NCBI GenBank assembly: GCA_013288235.1
Contig: JABDCF010000002.1
Location: forward strand, 1-64,000
DNA: 64,000 nucleotides
Direction of reading: 5' to 3'
Source: Bacteroidota bacterium
GTDB taxonomy: Bacteria; Bacteroidota; Bacteroidia; Sphingobacteriales; Sphingobacteriaceae
A program made the position numbers and the translations under genes. Shown here piece after piece: positions 40,412-50,566 of this stretch. The notes under the pieces were generated by a model that did no database searches, was not told where the DNA came from, and saw only the letters and a list, made by a program, of their open reading frames with translations. Position 1 is the stretch's first letter. Every line of letters begins with the position of its first letter.

Positions 40412-43400
40412 TTATAAACCCAGGTTTACCCCAAAAAGGAATTTTTGTGAAATGGGATAAGCGGTACCATAATCAATACCCAAATCATTGGGATTGCCAT
40501 CATTTATTTCAGGATCTTGCCCTTTGTATTTGGTTATGGTGAGCAGGTTAAATGCTTGTGCGTATACCCTTAATTTCCTGATACCTTTTATAGCAGGAAG
40601 CGTATAACCGATGGTAGCTGTTTTAAGCCTCAGGTACGAGCCGCTTTGTACAAAAAAGCTCGACGGCGGCGTAGGAGAAGTTACCGAAGAGTTTTGCGCA
40701 AAAATAGGTAAAGTGGCATTTGGGTTCGATGGGCTCCACGTATTTAACGATCCTGCTAAAAGGCCGCCAACCCCTGTGCCGTTTTGATTAGGGTACTCCT
40801 GCATGGCTTCGGCGTAATCAAATATTTTATTGCCATATGATCCCTGGAAGAACAGGCCAAAATCAACCTTTTTATAAGAAAGGTTTAGGCTATAGCCATA
40901 AGTAAAATCAGGTATCGGGCTTCCCAGGTTAGTTTCATCATTAGCATCAATTTTTCCGTCGCCGTTCAAGTCTTTATACATGATATTACCTAAAGCGTTG
41001 GTGGAAGTTATGCCGAGCGAACTTTCTGTAGCATGGCCAGAAACATCAGCAGGAGTACGGTATAAGCCCTGGTATTCATAGCCATAGAACTGGGAAACAG
41101 GTAAACCAACAACGCTGCGTGTAAGGTAAATTGCACCGTTTGACCCATAAACCCCGCCTTGTATAAATGCGCCGGGAAGGCCATCAATATAGTTAACCCT
41201 GTTTTTATCAGTGGTGATATTAAAAGCCATATCATATTTAACCTGGCCTATATGTGAATTGTAGCCAAGCTCCAACTCGATACCTTTATTTGAAAAATTC
41301 ATGATATTTTCAATTGGTGCGGCAGCTGCGCCCGCAGTACCCGGGCTTGGTGGTTGGGCAATTAATTTGTCGGTCGTCCTGTCGTACCAGCTGAAAGCAA
41401 CGGTAAGGCTGTTGTGTAAAAATGATGCATCGAACCCTAAATTGGTAGTTTTGTTAACCTCCCACTGTAGGTATGGGTTGCCAAGCTGGGCAGGATAAAA
41501 ACCGGCTAATGAACTTGTATTGGTACCGCCAAGGTCATAATTACCGAAGGGGCCGGTGGCAAGCAAAGTAAGATAAGCGTTGCCAACATTAACGGCGTTG
41601 TTGCCTGCGGTACCGTAAGACGCCCTAAGTTTAAGGTCATTAAGCCATGAAACATCCTTCAAAAAGTCTTCTTTCGAAATCCTCCAGCCCGCACTTGCAG
41701 CGCCAAAGTTCCCGTATTCCTCCTGTGGCCCAAACAATGATGTACCATCGCGCCTGGCAGTAGCCGTGAATAAGTATTTATCCAGCAAGGAGTAAGTTAC
41801 GTTTGCAAAGTATGATAAATTGGTTGTTTTTGAGCCTGAACCTGAACCAGGCCCCGCTATAACAGTACCGTTGCCCAGGTACTCTGTATTTGGCGATGGG
41901 TACAGGATATTTGTGGCAGTTGATCCGTATGACCGGGAAACATTCTCATTAATTTCATAACCTACCAAAGCGGTAATATTATGTATATGGTTAATGGTAG
42001 TTTCATAGGCCAGTTTATTTAGCCAGCGCCAATCGGTGGTATAACTGCCACCTTCAGTAACGCCGTTTGATGTTATAGGTACCGGCTCCTGGTATGCGGT
42101 AGGGAAATAACCATGGTATTCGTTAGGAAAAAATTGAAAGCCGATCTGGTTGGTATAAGTAAGGCCCTTAATAATTGTGGCCTCGGCATACGCTGAACCA
42201 ACCATAGACTGCGTGTAGCTCTTATCAGCCAGCGAGTTTACCCTGTCGGTGTACGGGTTTCCTGTATTTCCCAGGATGAGGGCGCCGTTGGTGCCCGCAA
42301 AATTACCTGCGATATCATACTTTGGTAATAAAGGTGATATCAGGTATAATTCAGCAATATCGTTATTAGCGCCGCGCCCTTCGGAATTTTGAGACGAATA
42401 AGAAAACTCTACATTCTCGCCTATTTTAAGCCAGGGCTGTATTTTGAATGAGGTATTCACCCGCAGCGAATAACGCTCAAAGTACGAATTCAATAGCGTT
42501 CCCTGGTCGTTTAAATAACCAAAAGTTACTGCGTAATTACTTTTATCAGTAGCGCCGGTAAGGCTTAGGTTGTGGTTTTCGGTAGGGGCATTTTTAAACA
42601 ATGCTCCCCACCAGTTAGTCCCAGCCTTATTTGCCTGTAATATCCGGTAATTCTGATTATTATACAAAGCCGGGTTGGCCAAAGGACTGCCGGCCATTAC
42701 ACCGACATTTGGAGAACCGTTGTTATTTTCGATAATATAATCAGGAAGTACAGCGGAGCTTCCGGTGCCATAAAATGAAGTAGGCGGCGTTAACCCTGCA
42801 TTGATAAAAGAGCTATAATAAGCATCAGCCTGCTGTTGAGGGGTGATGGTTTTTGGTAAGTTCCGGGGCACTTCGACACCATAGTACCCTGTATATTCTA
42901 ACCTGGGCGCACCCATTTTACCGCTTTTAGTAGTGATAACAATAACGCCATTGCTGCCTTCTGCACCATACAATGCAATCAACGATGGATCTTTTAATAT
43001 CGTAAGGCTTTCGATGTCATTAGGGTTTAGCAGGTTCGAAATATCCTGGCTCCCGGCCGATGTACCTACCCTTATCTGTACACCGTCAATTACATATAGT
43101 GGGTCGTTATTCCCAAGTGTGCCTATACCGCGTATACGTATAGTTTCGGGATTGCCGGGTCCTCCCTGGCCGTCAACGGTTACACCTGCTACGCGACCCT
43201 GTATTGCGCCTTCAATACTTGTTACCGGGGTTTGTGCAATTACATCCGCAGAAATTGTAGACGCTGCGCCTGTAACATCGTGCTTAGATTGTTTTGAGTA
43301 ACCTGTAACTATCACCTCATCCAGCCCCTTTGAGTCAGGTACAAGCGTCACTGTTAGTTTAGTTTGACTGCCAACCAATATTTCCTGGGTTTGAAACCCT

Positions 43401-43648
43401 ATAAATGAAAATTGAATAACGTCCGTTGAGGCCGCATTAATACTGAATGCACCGTTTATATTGGTTGGTGTTGAACCGTCTTTGCCTTTTACCTTGACAG
43501 TTACACCCGGCAATGGCGCCCCAGTGTCATCTTTAACGGTTCCTGATATTAAAGACTGTGCGTTTGCCAATTGGCAGCACAATAGCAGTACCATGAGAAA
43601 AAGCATGAAGCCAATACTTCGTGGTAATTTGAGTCGGTGTGTTTTCAT
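40412..43648 (-). CDS. SusC/RagA family TonB-linked outer membrane protein
   Basis: SGTVKDDTGAPLPGVTVKVKG; EVIVTGYSKQSKHDVTGAAS; GSNGVIVITTK. Confidence 0.98.
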   Translation of the reverse strand: MKTHRLKLPRSIGFMLFLMVLLLCCQLANAQSLISGTVKDDTGAPLPGVTVKVKGKDGSTPTNINGAFSINAASTDVIQFSFIGFQTQEILVGSQTKLTVTLVPDSKGLDEVIVTGYSKQSKHDVTGAASTISADVIAQTPVTSIEGAIQGRVAGVTVDGQGGPGNPETIRIRGIGTLGNNDPLYVIDGVQIRVGTSAGSQDISNLLNPNDIESLTILKDPSLIALYGAEGSNGVIVITTKSGKMGAPRLEYTGYYGVEVPRNLPKTITPQQQADAYYSSFINAGLTPPTSFYGTGSSAVLPDYIIENNNGSPNVGVMAGSPLANPALYNNQNYRILQANKAGTNWWGALFKNAPTENHNLSLTGATDKSNYAVTFGYLNDQGTLLNSYFERYSLRVNTSFKIQPWLKIGENVEFSYSSQNSEGRGANNDIAELYLISPLLPKYDIAGNFAGTNGALILGNTGNPYTDRVNSLADKSYTQSMVGSAYAEATIIKGLTYTNQIGFQFFPNEYHGYFPTAYQEPVPITSNGVTEGGSYTTDWRWLNKLAYETTINHIHNITALVGYEINENVSRSYGSTATNILYPSPNTEYLGNGTVIAGPGSGSGSKTTNLSYFANVTYSLLDKYLFTATARRDGTSLFGPQEEYGNFGAASAGWRISKEDFLKDVSWLNDLKLRASYGTAGNNAVNVGNAYLTLLATGPFGNYDLGGTNTSSLAGFYPAQLGNPYLQWEVNKTTNLGFDASFLHNSLTVAFSWYDRTTDKLIAQPPSPGTAGAAAAPIENIMNFSNKGIELELGYNSHIGQVKYDMAFNITTDKNRVNYIDGLPGAFIQGGVYGSNGAIYLTRSVVGLPVSQFYGYEYQGLYRTPADVSGHATESSLGITSTNALGNIMYKDLNGDGKIDANDETNLGSPIPDFTYGYSLNLSYKKVDFGLFFQGSYGNKIFDYAEAMQEYPNQNGTGVGGLLAGSLNTWSPSNPNATLPIFAQNSSVTSPTPPSSFFVQSGSYLRLKTATIGYTLPAIKGIRKLRVYAQAFNLLTITKYKGQDPEINDGNPNDLGIDYGTAYPISQKFLFGVNLGL

Positions 43649-43930
43649 ATAATTTTGGTTTATAATTAATAGTTTAAATTGGTATGCGAATAATATTTAT
43701 GTGTGATGTAATGCTTACCGGTAAAAAGCCCGGTTATATATCTCTATTTTTTAAATAGTATCTCAAAAACTAAATCCAGGGCAACAAAAAAGGGCATCCT
43801 TCTTTCTCTCCATCATCGTAACTGCTTTGTTTTATAGTTTACGGGCGGTTTATAAAGCCCAATTAATGACCGAAGTAAAACAATTTTTTTTTAATTGTGA
43901 AATAAACACTAAAAAATATTTTGAAATATA

Positions 43931-43947
43931 AGTGTAATTTATACACT
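43931..43947. promoter_or_regulatory. Candidate operator AGTGTA-n5-TACACT in the susC/regulator intergenic region
   Basis: agtgtaatttatacact inverted repeat; additional half-site acact upstream near 43907. Confidence 0.35.
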
Positions 43948-44067
43948 ATTAAACCTTCAATATTACGTCCAGGTACACTTTTTGTTAATAGAAAATTTCG
44001 TTTTTATTTTTATATATTTACAATATGTTACATTTACGCCATCGATTTACCAAGTCAAGTATTAGAA

Positions 44068-44775
44068 ATGCAGAAATACTCTAAACAAACCCGGTTATTA
44101 TTAGCGGTTGATTGTATTATTTTCGGATTTGATGGTGAAGCACTAAAAATACTTTTGATAAAAAGGGGCTTTCAGCCCGAAAAAGGCAATTGGAGTTTGA
44201 TGGGCGGCTTTGTACAGTTGAATGAAAGCCTGGACCAGGCATCAAACAGGATATTAAAGCAACTCACTGGTTTAGATGGCGTCTATCTTGAACAACTGCA
44301 TACTTTTGGTGAGACGCAGCGTGACCCGATAGAGCGCACAGTTTCAACAGCATACTTCGCTTTAATTGACATCCACAAATACGAAACACAGCTAAGTAAC
44401 GACTATCATGCCGAGTGGTTCCCGTTAAAACGTGTCCCTAAATTGATATTTGACCAGCAGGAGATGGTGGAAGCTGCTAAAAGGCGCATACGTTATAAGG
44501 CCGCCCTACACCCAATACTATTCGAACTGCTACCCAGCAGGTTTACCCTACCCCAATTGCAGATATTGTACGAAAGTGTTTTTAACACAACTATTGATAA
44601 AAGAAACTTCAGCAAAAGGGTATTGGCAACAGGCTTACTTATAAAATTGACCGATAAAGATAAAAGCAGCTCCAAACGCGGCGCATTTTATTACCAGCTC
44701 AATATGAAGAACTACTATGCCAAATTCCAGGCATTTTTAAATTTTATTCCCAATCCCGACAGTCTTTTGCTCTGA
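44068..44775 (+). CDS. NUDIX-domain winged-helix transcriptional regulator (NrtR/AraR-like)
   Basis: NUDIX-like KGNWSLMGGFVQLNESLDQASNRILKQLTGL with C-terminal winged helix; ATG at 44068 preferred. Confidence 0.85.
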   Translation: MQKYSKQTRLLLAVDCIIFGFDGEALKILLIKRGFQPEKGNWSLMGGFVQLNESLDQASNRILKQLTGLDGVYLEQLHTFGETQRDPIERTVSTAYFALIDIHKYETQLSNDYHAEWFPLKRVPKLIFDQQEMVEAAKRRIRYKAALHPILFELLPSRFTLPQLQILYESVFNTTIDKRNFSKRVLATGLLIKLTDKDKSSSKRGAFYYQLNMKNYYAKFQAFLNFIPNPDSLLL

Positions 44776-44946
44776 TCGCACCCTATAATTTATCCAGCCA
44801 AAGTCAATGTTAACTCATTGTTTTTAAATGTCACATACAGTTAATTACGTAATAATTTTAATAAGTGTTATTTTAACACATATTAAAAAACAGAAGCATA
44901 CCTAATCAAAAAAAGTATAATATTAAATTTCCATAATAGGTTATGA

Positions 44947-45321
44947 TTATTTGGTTAATGTACTATCCCGCTCAATCCTCAGGCTTTCTTTGTGAATGGC
45001 ATTCAATAGCCCGGTTATGAACTCTGATGACAGGCCTTCTTTGTTTCCGGCTGCTATACCTTTATCAAGCACCTCTTTAAACCTGGCGGCCTGCAAGGGC
45101 GCAATATGGTTTTTCGCTTTATAAACACCTATCGCCTTTACGATCCTTTCGCGCTCACCTAATATTTTTATAACCTGATTGTCCAGTGAGTCGATCTTAA
45201 CACGCCCCGCGTCCAGGTCTTGTTTGGTATTTATCGCGGCTGATTGCGCAAAAGAGATAGTACTGCCCAACAGGCATAGGGCCGCTGCTGCTAAAAGCTT
45301 TTTAAATAGTTTTTTGTTCAT
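44947..45321 (-). CDS. Exported type II chorismate mutase-like protein
   Basis: Signal peptide; GRVKIDSLDNQVIKILGERERIVKAIGVYKAKNHIAPLQAARFKEVL. Confidence 0.82.
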   Translation of the reverse strand: MNKKLFKKLLAAAALCLLGSTISFAQSAAINTKQDLDAGRVKIDSLDNQVIKILGERERIVKAIGVYKAKNHIAPLQAARFKEVLDKGIAAGNKEGLSSEFITGLLNAIHKESLRIERDSTLTK

Positions 45322-45356
45322 AAAATAAGATTAAGAAATTATTTGATCAAAATCAA

Positions 45357-46169
45357 CTATTTTCCCTTACTTAACCAGTATTTGTCGAATAATTTAGTAA
45401 ACGAAATACCATTTGGTTTTCCGGATGTTGAATACACGATTGAATATACGCTATCGCGGACAGCTTCTTTTGACAAGTTTTCCCGCTGATAAGCTGACAC
45501 GGACGCGGCTATCATACCTTCTGTTTCACGGGTGAGATCAAAATAAGGGCTAAAAAAGGTTACCAAGCTACTTTTTTTTGTCGCGTCCCTGTAATACATT
45601 TTATATACAACAGTTGAATCCATCTTATCATTTTTGATATCCGGATAATTGATCAATAAAGTATCATTATTTGTTTTCAGCCTGCGGGTAAATGGCTGCT
45701 GGTCGGGTATTTCTATTTGAACAAAAAAGGTCGCACCGCTGCCCTGGGGATATTCACCGGGGTCGAAAAGGAATTTATTTTCCTGCTCAAATATTACCAC
45801 GCCATTGCTTTTTGGCGTGGGTTGCAGGGCGCCAGGAATTTTTTCACTTAAATCGCCGCGGCCGCTTAAGGCTCCTGAAGTTGAACTTAGGTGAAGTGCG
45901 GCAATAGCTAACTCTGAAAACCCAGATCCATCTGATCTTGCCTTAGGGGATTTTGTAAGTATCAAATCTCCTTTGCCTATCATAATTACCAGTAGCTTAT
46001 CTTTGCCCGAAGACCAGTGTATAAGATCAGTGTTTTTTAGTTCCGTTCCGGGGGCTATTGCTTTAGCCCCATATGTAACATTCCCGGTTACTTTTACTAC
46101 GATGTATTGCGCTGCTGCCCTGTTTAACATAAACAATGAGAATATTATCGCGAATATGCAATTCTTCAT
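45357..46169 (-). CDS. Exported protein with FecR-like N-terminal segment
   Basis: MKNCIFAIIFSLFMLNRAAAQ signal peptide at 46169; VVKVTGNVTYGAKAIAPGTELKNTDLIHWSSGKDKLLVI. Confidence 0.65.
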   Translation of the reverse strand: MKNCIFAIIFSLFMLNRAAAQYIVVKVTGNVTYGAKAIAPGTELKNTDLIHWSSGKDKLLVIMIGKGDLILTKSPKARSDGSGFSELAIAALHLSSTSGALSGRGDLSEKIPGALQPTPKSNGVVIFEQENKFLFDPGEYPQGSGATFFVQIEIPDQQPFTRRLKTNNDTLLINYPDIKNDKMDSTVVYKMYYRDATKKSSLVTFFSPYFDLTRETEGMIAASVSAYQRENLSKEAVRDSVYSIVYSTSGKPNGISFTKLFDKYWLSKGK

Positions 46170-47512
46170 AATTGTGCGTTTTTTAATTTTTTCATTTTGC
46201 GCTGTTCCCAAATTTCGTACATAGATTCAAGTCCAATAAATATGATGGCTGGGGCAAGGCTAACATTTATGTTAAACACCAAAATCGAAATATACGATAC
46301 CAACATCAATCGTAAATAATAATCAAATGCCTTTTTGACAAATGGGAACCGGTTAATAAATAATAAGAATCGTTTTGATTTTAATTTATAATTGAAAACC
46401 ATATTAGGCCACTCCTTATAGATTGCCCTATGACTTAATAAGGAAAAACATATAATTAAATACAGTATCCATAACTTAGGGACATATTGATTTCCGTTTA
46501 ATAGCGACAAATATATGTCGCATAAAATAACAGTTCCCGGCAATTTACCAAAAGGCGTACCATACATAATATCATGCATGTCACCATCGAAGTTTCCAAT
46601 AAATATTATTTTACCTTTAATGATATTTTGTATAAGGCCTGTATTATTCTTTATACTTAACAAAGAACCTATGTGATAGAGCTGATTTTTTGAATTACTT
46701 TTTATAGTTTCTTCATCATAGTAATATTCGGGCCAGATATAGTTAAAACTTAATTGTCCGTTACATTTGGTAAAATAATTAGAACCGGAATAAACAACCC
46801 CATCTGCTTTGCTATTTAAAAGGCTTGGAAGAGAATTTTCATTTATATCGTTATAATGTAGCCGGAATTTATTCAAGTTTGAACCATATGTCTCATAATC
46901 TACAATGCCATACCTGGCTTTGTAAATAGGTGTATCGATCTTACCCGCTTTCAATGAAACACTTATCGCTATATTATTACTTTTTTTTATTTCTGATTGA
47001 ATGCTGTCATCAATAATAGTGTCCGGCAAAAAGATATCTAATTTGCTATCTCTTATCTTTTTTTGAATGGCTTTATCGGCGGTATATTTATAAGGATAAT
47101 CAAACTTAAGGTCTAACACAACAAATTGAGGCTTCAATTTTGAGTTATCGATTATTTGCAGTAGCTTTAATATTTTGTAACGATCCGATACTTCAATATT
47201 ACCATATCCGGAAGTGTCATCAATTAAATTTAAATCTTTACCTGTATTTATAAATACAAATTGTTTGTTTTTAGTCGGGTCGCTTTTTAATATTTTATTT
47301 AGTAATTTATATTTAAATAGGTTTACGAAATTGAAAAAAGTGTCTTCTTTTACGACTGTAAAAGAAGAGTTTTGATAAAACCAGGAAGCTAAAAAGATAA
47401 GAATACCTGAAAGCAATGAGGTCAAAAATCGTTTTATTTTAATTTTGCCATCGATCTTGTGCATCGGCCGAGAGGATTTCCTGGGTGATTGTTTGTTATA
47501 TAATTTCCACAT
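46166..47512 (-). CDS. CHASE2-like sensory domain membrane protein
   Basis: FVVLDLKFDYPYKY; GKIIFIGNFDGDMHDIMYGTPFGKLPGTVILCDIYLSLLNGNQYVP; C-terminal TM segments. Confidence 0.75.
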   Translation of the reverse strand: MWKLYNKQSPRKSSRPMHKIDGKIKIKRFLTSLLSGILIFLASWFYQNSSFTVVKEDTFFNFVNLFKYKLLNKILKSDPTKNKQFVFINTGKDLNLIDDTSGYGNIEVSDRYKILKLLQIIDNSKLKPQFVVLDLKFDYPYKYTADKAIQKKIRDSKLDIFLPDTIIDDSIQSEIKKSNNIAISVSLKAGKIDTPIYKARYGIVDYETYGSNLNKFRLHYNDINENSLPSLLNSKADGVVYSGSNYFTKCNGQLSFNYIWPEYYYDEETIKSNSKNQLYHIGSLLSIKNNTGLIQNIIKGKIIFIGNFDGDMHDIMYGTPFGKLPGTVILCDIYLSLLNGNQYVPKLWILYLIICFSLLSHRAIYKEWPNMVFNYKLKSKRFLLFINRFPFVKKAFDYYLRLMLVSYISILVFNINVSLAPAIIFIGLESMYEIWEQRKMKKLKNAQL

Positions 47513-47521
47513 TAGCTTGCA

Positions 47522-49471
47522 TTACCTCTTCTTAAAATAAAACTGCCCGCCCTCGCTGCCAGCAACCTGCATATCGCGCAGCGTAGGTTCGGTACCCGTT
47601 TGCGCATTAATACCTGTGAATATCAATCCATATAATTGCCTTGCCGACAAGTATTTGTTTGTATTATCGGTTAGTGATTTTAATATCATTTGCACATAGG
47701 CGCTTTTACCGGGAACCGGCTCAGACCCGCCACTTGTCAGCAACTGCCGGCTATTAAATTTATATTCATACTTTGCCGGCGCCTCCATCCCCCCGCGCAT
47801 GGCCCCGCTAAAACAAGCATCGGCCATGATCAATATATGATGGGCTTTACAGCCTGCTATTAAATCTTTTATTTCAGTATTAGAGACGTAGTCAATTTTG
47901 TCTTCTGCACCCAGCGGCACCCAGTAAGCCATATTGGTACTTTCTACAAAATAGCCGTGGCCCCCGTAAAAAATAACCAGATTATCGTTTGAGCTTAATT
48001 GGTCAACCCTGTTGCTTACGGCTGTAAGAATCTCTTTCTTGCTTTTATTAAATATTGTATCAACATCGGCCGCATTAAAATTGTATTTATCAATAAACAT
48101 CTGTCTTAAACTCCTGGCTTCGGCAACCGTTGTGTTAAGGGCTGGCCATTTTGCACTCTTGTAATTACTATTTGCTATAAATATGGCATGATACCGCTCG
48201 TCAGCAGCAATCGGGGCAATTTCGTCATCTGACGATCCCCTGCTATCTGCAACTTTCGAGGTGATGCTGAAAGTTTCTGATGTATTCGCCCCCTTTTTAT
48301 CAAAAGCCTCAATTTTTATATCCGCAGTGTTTTTATCGATGTAAATACTAAAAAAGCCACCGGGTTGTAAATCAGTTATGGTTTTTCCATTTACCGAAAC
48401 AGATGTTACATCTGACAGGTCTTTAACGAAACCGCTTACATAAATTTCTCCTTTACCGGTAACATCGGCTGCTACGCTATGCCCGTTAATTATTTGCGGG
48501 GTCTTTAATATAATTTGAGGGGGGGTCTTGTCATTCTCGTTTCGTATATCTATAAGCTTGTTAATTAAATTTAAATTCCTCCTGATATCCTCATTACCGG
48601 GATTTAATACAAACCTTTTTTTATATACCTCGACCGCTTTATCCAAACTTCCGTATTGCTGCTTAAAAATATCTTCTACCTTTTTTTGGGCTTCATTATA
48701 ACATCCATTTTCGGGTGTTATAGTTAATAATATATTTATCGCTTCATCGTAATGGTGCCTTAATAGTTCATTATCAGCCTTTGCAGTAAACACCTGGCAG
48801 GTTTTTTGATTATCTGCAGCAATTTTAGCATTCCGCTTATCAACAATATTTTTTATAACACTATCAGTAAGCTTCGCCTGCAAATTGTTTAAAAAATCAT
48901 CAAGGCAGGGTATTGTTGATTTAACAATATCATCGGTAAATGGCTTTGGAGGAATGGGAAGCTGAAGTGCGGCACTAATTAGGGTTGCATTATCCTCGTT
49001 ATAGTGTTTACGCGAATCGCAGGTGATATTAAAATAGGGGCTTGAAGTAGCGGCATCATAGGCCGTTAGTAAAACAGTAACAGAGTTGCCGTCCTGGGCG
49101 GAAACTGCATTAATACCCACCTCTACGTAAATGTCTGCACCTGAATATCCAATAAGGGCATTTTTTGCATCCGACTGGGTTTTTGCGTTAGCTATTAGCG
49201 AGTTGCTGATTGCCTTCAGCGTAGCATCAAAATCCTGGGTAATAAACCCTCTTTCATTGAATCCTGTATTTATTTGGACGATTGCGCCGCGTAAGCTGTT
49301 ATCTGTTTCCAGTTTTGTCTTCAGAGCCTCGCCGGGCCGGGCATATGGAATAACTATTACTTTTAACTGTGCGGCTTTTATTTTTGTTGGATCGGCATTT
49401 TGCGCCATCAATGTTTTTGATAAAACTACAATCAACAAAAACACTAAAATGAAAGGCTTAGGTTGTTTCAT
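47522..49471 (-). CDS. Exported caspase-like (peptidase C14) protein
   Basis: Signal peptide; YHAIFIANSNYKSAKWPAL; LVIFYGGHGYF (His); ILIMADACFSGAM (Cys). Confidence 0.9.
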   Translation of the reverse strand: MKQPKPFILVFLLIVVLSKTLMAQNADPTKIKAAQLKVIVIPYARPGEALKTKLETDNSLRGAIVQINTGFNERGFITQDFDATLKAISNSLIANAKTQSDAKNALIGYSGADIYVEVGINAVSAQDGNSVTVLLTAYDAATSSPYFNITCDSRKHYNEDNATLISAALQLPIPPKPFTDDIVKSTIPCLDDFLNNLQAKLTDSVIKNIVDKRNAKIAADNQKTCQVFTAKADNELLRHHYDEAINILLTITPENGCYNEAQKKVEDIFKQQYGSLDKAVEVYKKRFVLNPGNEDIRRNLNLINKLIDIRNENDKTPPQIILKTPQIINGHSVAADVTGKGEIYVSGFVKDLSDVTSVSVNGKTITDLQPGGFFSIYIDKNTADIKIEAFDKKGANTSETFSITSKVADSRGSSDDEIAPIAADERYHAIFIANSNYKSAKWPALNTTVAEARSLRQMFIDKYNFNAADVDTIFNKSKKEILTAVSNRVDQLSSNDNLVIFYGGHGYFVESTNMAYWVPLGAEDKIDYVSNTEIKDLIAGCKAHHILIMADACFSGAMRGGMEAPAKYEYKFNSRQLLTSGGSEPVPGKSAYVQMILKSLTDNTNKYLSARQLYGLIFTGINAQTGTEPTLRDMQVAGSEGGQFYFKKR

Positions 49472-49621
49472 ATTTAAAATCCAAATCTTCGATCATATTA
49501 CTTTTGTTACGGACAAGCCATATTGCAGATATAATTAACGTGTTACAACGATAAAATAAACAGCAATACAGGAAAACGATGTTATCGATTACTAAAGAGC
49601 TGACAGTTGACTCAAGAATCT

Positions 49622-50566
49622 CTACTCCTTCTTTGACCTTACATACAGCACGCTTCCACTTGTCATCGAATCCTTTATGGCCTGGCCGCCGGTTAAAACG
49701 GAGCAAAGAGTAAGATCGCCGTCAATCGATTCGATTTTCAGTTCCCCCACAATTTTATCACGCCTGTAAGTTTTTCCCCCAGCTTGCAACATTTCAGTAC
49801 TGATAAGGTCGAGTTTAATTTTATGATTGAATAATCCACCTCCCAATTTAGTTAAAGTCATATTTTTTATATCCTTATCGCCGGGACAGACTGCTTCAGT
49901 ATTTCCATTGTCGAACATCTCACTTCCTGAATTTATTAATATCTTTTCGGGAAGGCCCTTCTTTTCTGATTCCACTTTAACAATAGTCATTATAGGAGGG
50001 AAAAGGTTTCGTACTTCTATTTGAACTTGAGTTTTAAGCTTGCACAATGCATTAGTCAGTATGGACGATCCTGTCTTCGAAGTAAAATCGGCACTTGTGA
50101 CAATTATCGGCTGACTATACATGACCTTGCCTGTCTCCACTGCGTTTATTTCGAGCAGCAGGTGCAATATCCCATGGTACTGAACAATTGTTGTGGTTGA
50201 TAACAGGCTTTTATTATCACTTTCTTCAATATCCATTGGATCTACTATTCCAGTGATAATGTATTCAGCACCAGCCAAATGCCCCTGTTCTGCAACCACT
50301 TTAGCATACATGGATGTATTTTGTTTGGCTGCCTCAAGCTCATTTTTGAGTTTTTCTGTTACTCCCCTATCCAACAAATAAAATCTGTCTTTATTTACAA
50401 AACAGCTTGCCACTTCTGATTGAACCAGATTGGCGACAGATACGGCATTGGGGTTTGAGCATGTAAACGGGATTATTGCAACATGTGTCGGGGACGTTTG
50501 TGCATCCGACAGACTAACGAAGAACAATAAAAACAGGGTAAGTGCTAAAAATAATAATTTTTTCAT
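49622..50566 (-). CDS. CsgG/LpoB-like exported protein
   Basis: Signal peptide; VAIIPFTCSNPNAVSVANLVQSEVASCFVNKDRFYLLDRG; AEYIITGIVDPMD. Confidence 0.7.
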   Translation of the reverse strand: MKKLLFLALTLFLLFFVSLSDAQTSPTHVAIIPFTCSNPNAVSVANLVQSEVASCFVNKDRFYLLDRGVTEKLKNELEAAKQNTSMYAKVVAEQGHLAGAEYIITGIVDPMDIEESDNKSLLSTTTIVQYHGILHLLLEINAVETGKVMYSQPIIVTSADFTSKTGSSILTNALCKLKTQVQIEVRNLFPPIMTIVKVESEKKGLPEKILINSGSEMFDNGNTEAVCPGDKDIKNMTLTKLGGGLFNHKIKLDLISTEMLQAGGKTYRRDKIVGELKIESIDGDLTLCSVLTGGQAIKDSMTSGSVLYVRSKKE

